Source of the DNA: DMER64 sp964600385
Lineage (GTDB): Bacteria > Bacteroidota > Bacteroidia > Bacteroidales > UBA932
NCBI GenBank assembly: GCA_964600385.1
Contig: CAZRJC010000008.1
Location: 23,010-87,009 of the forward strand
Direction: 5' to 3'
Length of the DNA: 64,000 nt
Part shown: piece after piece, positions 60,428-64,000 of the stretch
How positions within the stretch are numbered: position 1 is the stretch's first letter
Layout of the letters: every line of letters begins with the position of its first letter
Position numbers and translations under genes: made by a program
Notes under the pieces: generated by a model
Databases searched by the model: none
Seen by the model: the letters and a program-made list of their open reading frames with translations, nothing else
Told to the model about the DNA's origin: nothing

Positions 60428-60946
60428 TTATCCTTTAAATACTTGTTCCATTTTGATACCGCGCACACCGGCAACCTGATATGCATCGCGCATTTCCAGC
60501 AGCGCGTGAACGGTAGCTTTAACCAGGTTGTGAGGATTGGACGAACCTTTGGATTTGGCCAATACGTCATGAACTCCCACCGATTCAAAAACGGCACGCA
60601 TGGCACCGCCGGCGATAACGCCCGACCCGGGAGATGCAGGTTTCATAAATACCTTAGCTCCACCGAATTTAGCTTCCACTTCGTGAGGAATGGTTTCTTT
60701 GTTCAGGGGAATACGATATAAATTCTTTTTAGCATCCTCAATACCTTTTGATATGGCTGAGGTAACTTCTCCGGCCTTTCCAAGACCGTAACCGACAACG
60801 CCTTTCTCATCGCCTACAACAACAATGGCTGCGAAACTGAAGTGACGCCCGCCCTTTGTAACTTTTGTAACACGCTGGATAGCTACCAAACGGTCTTTCA
60901 ACTCAAGGTCGGTTGCTTTTACTTTTTTTACTTTAATACTTGCCAT
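60428..60946 (-). CDS. rpsE: 30S ribosomal protein S5
   Basis: A 172-residue uS5: LVAIQRVTKVTKGGRHFSFA, VVVGDEKGVVGYGLGKAGEV and PASPGSGVIAGGAMRAVFE are all diagnostic. It follows rplR by 6 nt and precedes rpmD by 12 nt. Confidence 0.98.
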   Translation of the reverse strand: MASIKVKKVKATDLELKDRLVAIQRVTKVTKGGRHFSFAAIVVVGDEKGVVGYGLGKAGEVTSAISKGIEDAKKNLYRIPLNKETIPHEVEAKFGGAKVFMKPASPGSGVIAGGAMRAVFESVGVHDVLAKSKGSSNPHNLVKATVHALLEMRDAYQVAGVRGIKMEQVFKG

Positions 60947-60952
60947 AAGGTA

Positions 60953-61315
60953 TTAGAATTTAAGACCACCTTCTCTGGCGGCATCTGCTAAACTTTTTAC
61001 TCTACCATGATAAAGATATCCTCCGCGGTCAAAAGCAACCACCGAGATACCCTTTGCCAGTGCGCGTTCAGCGGCGAGTTTCCCAACAAATTTTGATTGC
61101 TCAACAAGGCTCTTGCCTTTTACAAGTTCTGTCAGAGATGCATCTTTTGAGGAAGCCTGAACCAGTGTAATACCGGCTATGTCGTCAATAATCTGAACGT
61201 ATATCTGTTTATTACTCCGGTAAACGGCCAACCTGGGGCGTTCGGGAGTTCCGGAAATCCGCTTGCGGATACGGTATTGAATCCGTTGTCTTCTTGCTTG
61301 TTTTGTTAAAGCCAT
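60953..61315 (-). CDS. rplR: 50S ribosomal protein L18
   Basis: A 120-residue uL18: RIQYRIRKRISGTPERPRLA and VYRSNKQIYVQIIDD, with the end AFDRGGYLYHGRVKSLADAA. A weaker AGGAG lies 7 nt before the ATG. Between rplF and rpsE. Confidence 0.98.
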   Translation of the reverse strand: MALTKQARRQRIQYRIRKRISGTPERPRLAVYRSNKQIYVQIIDDIAGITLVQASSKDASLTELVKGKSLVEQSKFVGKLAAERALAKGISVVAFDRGGYLYHGRVKSLADAAREGGLKF

Positions 61316-61329
61316 AATTTCATCTCCTA

Positions 61330-61890
61330 CTATTTAGCTCCGGCTGATTTTCCGGCTTTACGACGAAGTTGTTCACCTACAAATTTGATACCCTTGCCTT
61401 TATAAGGTTCAGGAGCACGCAGAGAGCGGATCTTTGCAGCTACGGTACCCAATAACTGTTTGTCATAACTGGTCAGGGTCAATACCGGGTTTGCACCTTT
61501 TTTCACCACTTCTGCAGTAGCTTTTACTTCATTCGGTAACATGAAGTGGATATCGTGAGAATAACCCAGGTTGAATTCCAGAACCTGGCCTTTCACTTCA
61601 ACGCGGTAACCCACGCCTACCAATTCCTGCTTAATTGTATAGCCCGTAGAAACACCAACCACCATATTGTGTATCAGAGCGCGGTATAAACCATGCAATG
61701 ATCTGTGGCGGGGCTGATCGGTAGGACGTTCCAGTTTAAGCTCGGTTCCCTCTACTGATACCTTGATATCCGGGTCAACTTTTTGTTTAAGTTCACCGAG
61801 AGGGCCTTTAACCGTAACCACATTGTCTGAGCCTATTTTAACGCTCACACCTTTGGGCAGGTTTACAGGGAGTTTTCCTATTCGTGACAT
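61330..61890 (-). CDS. rplF: 50S ribosomal protein L6
   Basis: A 186-residue uL6: MSRIGKLPVNLPKGVSVKI, GVGYRVEVKGQVLEFNLGYS and the C-terminal IRSLRAPEPYKGKGIKFVGE. Two homologous beta-alpha domains, as usual. It follows rpsH by 14 nt. Confidence 0.98.
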   Translation of the reverse strand: MSRIGKLPVNLPKGVSVKIGSDNVVTVKGPLGELKQKVDPDIKVSVEGTELKLERPTDQPRHRSLHGLYRALIHNMVVGVSTGYTIKQELVGVGYRVEVKGQVLEFNLGYSHDIHFMLPNEVKATAEVVKKGANPVLTLTSYDKQLLGTVAAKIRSLRAPEPYKGKGIKFVGEQLRRKAGKSAGAK

Positions 61891-61904
61891 ATTGTATAAT
61901 TATT

Positions 61905-62300
61905 TTAGTATACGTAACACATAATCTCACCGCCAACGTTCAGGTCTTTAGCCTCTTTGTCGGTGATAATGCCTTTTGATGTTGAAATGATTGCAATACC
62001 AAGACCATTCAACACCCTGGGCATTTCGGAAACACCCGAATAACGGCGTAAACCGGGACTGGAAACGCGAATCAGCTTTTTGATGGCCGGACGTTTGGTC
62101 TCGGGATGGTATTTTAATGCAATTTTAATTGTGTTGGAAGGTTGACCCTCAACTACCTTGTAGCTGAGAATATAACCTTTTTCGTGTAAAATCCGGGTGA
62201 GCTCGATTTTAACTTTTGATGCGGGAATTTCCACTACCTTATGGCCTGCGGCTACCGCATTACGAATCCTTGTCAGAAAATCTGCTATTGGATCAGTCAT
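61905..62300 (-). CDS. rpsH: 30S ribosomal protein S8
   Basis: A 131-residue uS8: MTDPIADFLTRIRNAVAAGH, the central RHP-type beta region, and GLGIAIISTSKGIITDKEAK with the final GGEIMCYVY. In E. coli, S8 is the autogenous repressor of this operon. It is preceded by the longest gap of the cluster (89 nt), which holds two hairpins. Confidence 0.98.
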   Translation of the reverse strand: MTDPIADFLTRIRNAVAAGHKVVEIPASKVKIELTRILHEKGYILSYKVVEGQPSNTIKIALKYHPETKRPAIKKLIRVSSPGLRRYSGVSEMPRVLNGLGIAIISTSKGIITDKEAKDLNVGGEIMCYVY

Positions 62301-62325
62301 AGTTGTTTTTTTTAGTTAGTTACTC

Positions 62326-62382
62326 GGCAATAAATTGCCCGATATCCAATAAATAATATGTATGGGACCCCTTCCCGGGGTC
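62326..62382 (-). other. Two hairpins in the rpsN-rpsH gap
   Basis: The 89-nt gap is the longest in this ribosomal cluster. It holds GACCCC/GGGGTC (62366-62382, 5-nt loop) and GGCAAT/ATTGCC (62326-62339, 2-nt loop) on either side of an A/T-rich spacer. Neither has a following T-run on the minus strand, so they are not terminators. They may affect rpsH translation or mRNA processing. Confidence 0.4.
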
Positions 62383-62389
62383 TGTGTTT

Positions 62390-62659
62390 CTACCAGCTGG
62401 CCTTGCGGACACCGGGGATCAAACCGTTACTTGCCATTTCACGGAACTGAATACGCGAAATGCCGAATTCACGCATATAACCTTTTGGTCTGCCTGTGAT
62501 GGAGCAGCGGTTATGTTTGCGTACGGGGCTGGCGTTTCTGGGCAATTTTGCCAGACCTTCCCAGTCACCTGCTTCTTTCAGCGCTTTTCTTTTTTCAGCG
62601 TATTTGGCGCATAATTTGGCACGTTTGATCTCGCGCGCTTTCATTGATTCTTTTGCCAT
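62390..62659 (-). CDS. rpsN: 30S ribosomal protein S14 (zinc-free type)
   Basis: An 89-residue uS14: ESMKAREIKRAKLCAKYAEK, LPRNASPVRKHNRCSITGRP and GISRIQFREMASNGLIPGV, ending KASW. The CxxC...CxxC zinc cysteines of the 61-residue C+ type are replaced (only one Cys in the RNA-binding region), so it is the zinc-free form in the main operon position. Confidence 0.97.
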   Translation of the reverse strand: MAKESMKAREIKRAKLCAKYAEKRKALKEAGDWEGLAKLPRNASPVRKHNRCSITGRPKGYMREFGISRIQFREMASNGLIPGVRKASW

Positions 62660-62662
62660 GTA

Positions 62663-63265
62663 TTATCCTTTTTTAATGTTTTTAAAAGGTATACCGAATT
62701 CACGGAGCAATGCGTATGCTTCTTCATCTTTATCTGTAGAAGTTACGAAAGTAATCTCCATCCCCAGGATTTTGGTAATCTTATCTATATCAATTTCCGG
62801 GAAAATGATCTGTTCTTTGACACCCAGTGTGTAATTGCCTCTTCCGTCAAACTTCTCGGCAACGCCTTTAAAGTCACGGATACGTGGTAATGCAATGGAT
62901 ATAAGACGATCCAGAAATTCGTACATTTTGGCGGAACGTAAAGTAACTTTTACTCCAATGGGCATTCCCTTACGAAGTTTAAAGTTCGAAATGTCTTTAC
63001 GTGAAGAAGTTGCTACTGCCTTCTGACCGGTAATGGTAGTGAGTTCGTTTTGTGCCACCTCAATCAGTTTCTTGTCTCCGGTAGCAGATCCTACTCCTTC
63101 GTTCACCACAATTTTATCGAGCCTGGGAACCTGCATAATGGATGTAAATCCAAATTCCTTATACAGCTTGGGTACGATTTCTTCCTTATACTTCTTCTGA
63201 AGTGTAGGCACATAGCCTTTTAAAACCACGGGGGCCTGTTCTTGTTTTTTAACTGCTTTTGCCAT
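62663..63265 (-). CDS. rplE: 50S ribosomal protein L5
   Basis: A 200-residue uL5: LQKKYKEEIVPKLYKEFGFT, VPRLDKIVVNEGVGSA, TGQKAVATSSRKDISNFKLR and a final KEQIIFPEIDIDKI. The N-terminus has about 18 extra residues compared with E. coli L5. A GAGGAG Shine-Dalgarno-like site lies in the end of rplX. The ATG overlaps the rplX stop by one base. Confidence 0.97.
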   Translation of the reverse strand: MAKAVKKQEQAPVVLKGYVPTLQKKYKEEIVPKLYKEFGFTSIMQVPRLDKIVVNEGVGSATGDKKLIEVAQNELTTITGQKAVATSSRKDISNFKLRKGMPIGVKVTLRSAKMYEFLDRLISIALPRIRDFKGVAEKFDGRGNYTLGVKEQIIFPEIDIDKITKILGMEITFVTSTDKDEEAYALLREFGIPFKNIKKG

Positions 63266-63588
63266 TATTTGATCTCCTCTCCCGATTTTTTAGCGTAACG
63301 AACCAATTTTCCCTTGTCGTTCAGACGACGTCCAATACGTGCGGGGCCGCCTTTTGAGGGGTCAACAACCTGAATATTGGAGATATGAATAGCAGCTTCC
63401 TGCTTAACAATACCTCCCTGGGGATTTTTGGCAGAAGGCTTGGTGTGCTTGCTTACCATATTGACACCTTCAACAATGGCTCGCTGTTCATCAGGCCTCA
63501 CCTCCAGAACCCGTCCCGTTTTTCCTTTATCTTCTCCGGTATTCACAAATACCGTGTCGCCTTTCTTAATGTGTAATTTTGTACTCAT
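63265..63588 (-). CDS. rplX: 50S ribosomal protein L24
   Basis: A 107-residue uL24: KLHIKKGDTVFVNTGEDKGK (KOW motif), VEGVNMVSKHTKPSAKNPQG and IHISNIQVVDPSKGGPARIG. Between rplN (8 nt) and rplE (1-nt overlap). Confidence 0.98.
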   Translation of the reverse strand: MSTKLHIKKGDTVFVNTGEDKGKTGRVLEVRPDEQRAIVEGVNMVSKHTKPSAKNPQGGIVKQEAAIHISNIQVVDPSKGGPARIGRRLNDKGKLVRYAKKSGEEIK

Positions 63589-63596
63589 AAGTCAAT

Positions 63597-63965
63597 CTAT
63601 AATACCTCGGGGGCGAGAGATACAATCTTCATATAATTATCCCTTAACTCACGGGCTACCGGACCGAATATGCGTGTTCCGCGCAATTCTCCGGCGTTGT
63701 TTAGCAATACGCAAGCATTGTCATCAAAACGGATATATGACCCGTCGGGACGACGTATTTCTTTTTTTGTTCTTACTACTACCGCCTTGGATACCGAGCC
63801 TTTTTTGGCATCACCACCACCGGGGATAGCACTCTTGACCGCAACTACAATAGTGTCGCCAATACGCGCATAACGGCGTTTGGTGCCGCCTAAAACGCGA
63901 ATGCAAAGCACTTCCTTTGCACCACTGTTGTCGGCCACTAATAAACGTGATTCTTGCTGTATCAT
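63597..63965 (-). CDS. rplN: 50S ribosomal protein L14
   Basis: A 122-residue uL14: MIQQESRLLVADNSGAKEVL, GGTKRRYARIGDTIVVAVK and the C-terminal ARELRDNYMKIVSLAPEVL. It follows rpsQ by 2 nt. Confidence 0.98.
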   Translation of the reverse strand: MIQQESRLLVADNSGAKEVLCIRVLGGTKRRYARIGDTIVVAVKSAIPGGGDAKKGSVSKAVVVRTKKEIRRPDGSYIRFDDNACVLLNNAGELRGTRIFGPVARELRDNYMKIVSLAPEVL

Positions 63966-63967
63966 GG

Positions 63968-64000
63968 CTATTTCACTTTTTCAACGATTTCTACTAATCT
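63968..64000 (-). CDS. rpsQ: 30S ribosomal protein S17, C-terminal end (partial)
   Basis: The minus strand from the window edge reads R-L-V-E-I-V-E-K-V-K and TAG, which fits the C-terminus of uS17 (typical WRLVEIVEK). Position directly before rplN agrees with the universal operon order. The rest lies outside the window. Confidence 0.85.
   Translation of the reverse strand, partial: RLVEIVEKVK

Noticed and set aside
1..64000. Mobile elements, CRISPR arrays, tRNA or rRNA genes, defence systems
   Set aside because: I found no transposase, integrase, regular repeat array, tRNA-like cloverleaf or rRNA segment; gaps are too short to hide them and the genes are core functions.

Overview
The window is a compact chromosomal stretch from a member of the Bacteroidota, most likely order Bacteroidales. 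Pointers are the TAnnTTTG-type -7 promoter boxes, the general scarcity of Shine-Dalgarno sites, a DUF4249/TonB-receptor pair, GSCFA, DUF4831 and DUF3108 proteins, an OstA-like LPS-transport protein, an Rnf complex led by a RseC-like gene, and an SDR-type threonine dehydrogenase. I see no insertion sequence, prophage, CRISPR array, tRNA or rRNA. No intergenic gap exceeds about 90 bases, and nearly every gene is a recognisable core gene.

Layout: (1) 1-4517 (+): the end of guaB, then three envelope genes (a SurA-like lipoprotein, SurA with two parvulin domains, an OstA/LptA-like protein). (2) 4511-11237 (-): a secreted protein of unknown function with glyA; the rpsF-rpsR-rplI operon with its own promoter and terminator; and an acyltransferase - DUF4831 - pepD unit. 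(3) 11302-26164: short alternating units: POT transporter with EamA exporter, an NtrX/NtrY-like two-component system, an unusual amino-acid ABC transporter fusion, a U32 protein, a glycosyltransferase, murF, a split ThrE exporter, dut, and a cyclophilin and DD-carboxypeptidase that are both lipoproteins. (4) 26168-39177 (-): sixteen co-directional genes with no gap above 16 nt: two M23 peptidases, a MerR regulator, a NIF3 protein, a zinc-ribbon coiled coil, an aminotransferase, dnaB, a DUF3108 protein, a RseC-like protein, rnfBCDGEA and a small TPR-like protein. (5) 39261-44934 (+): alaS, an LptF/G permease, fmt and thiamine pyrophosphokinase. (6) 44897-49457 (-): DUF4249 lipoprotein, TonB-dependent receptor, HU and GSCFA. 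(7) 49514-50983 (+): a NupC transporter. (8) 51003-54226 (-): threonine dehydrogenase, LptF/G permease and tgt. (9) 54313-64000 (-): the spc/alpha ribosomal operon from rpsQ to rplQ, including secY, map, infA, rpmJ and rpoA.

The window holds much of a cell-envelope programme: OstA-like protein plus two LptF/G permeases for LPS transport, SurA-type chaperones, MurF, M23 and S11 peptidases, and an acyltransferase. It also holds Rnf energy conservation and the translation core.

I found no clear new multi-gene system. The most notable observations concern architecture. All seven divergent gene pairs carry two mirrored -7 boxes only 10-20 nt apart, and nine genes have a box 4-7 nt from the start codon, which implies leaderless mRNAs. 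Six of eight convergent pairs overlap at their 3' ends, one by 85 nt across conserved sequence of both proteins. The ABC transporter has solute-binding lobes in the order lobe 2, lobe 1, lobe 2, lobe 1, then the permease, with no ATPase gene nearby. The tRNA-guanine transglycosylase has lost its three zinc cysteines, and strong Shine-Dalgarno sites are confined to a few ribosomal-protein and rnf genes.
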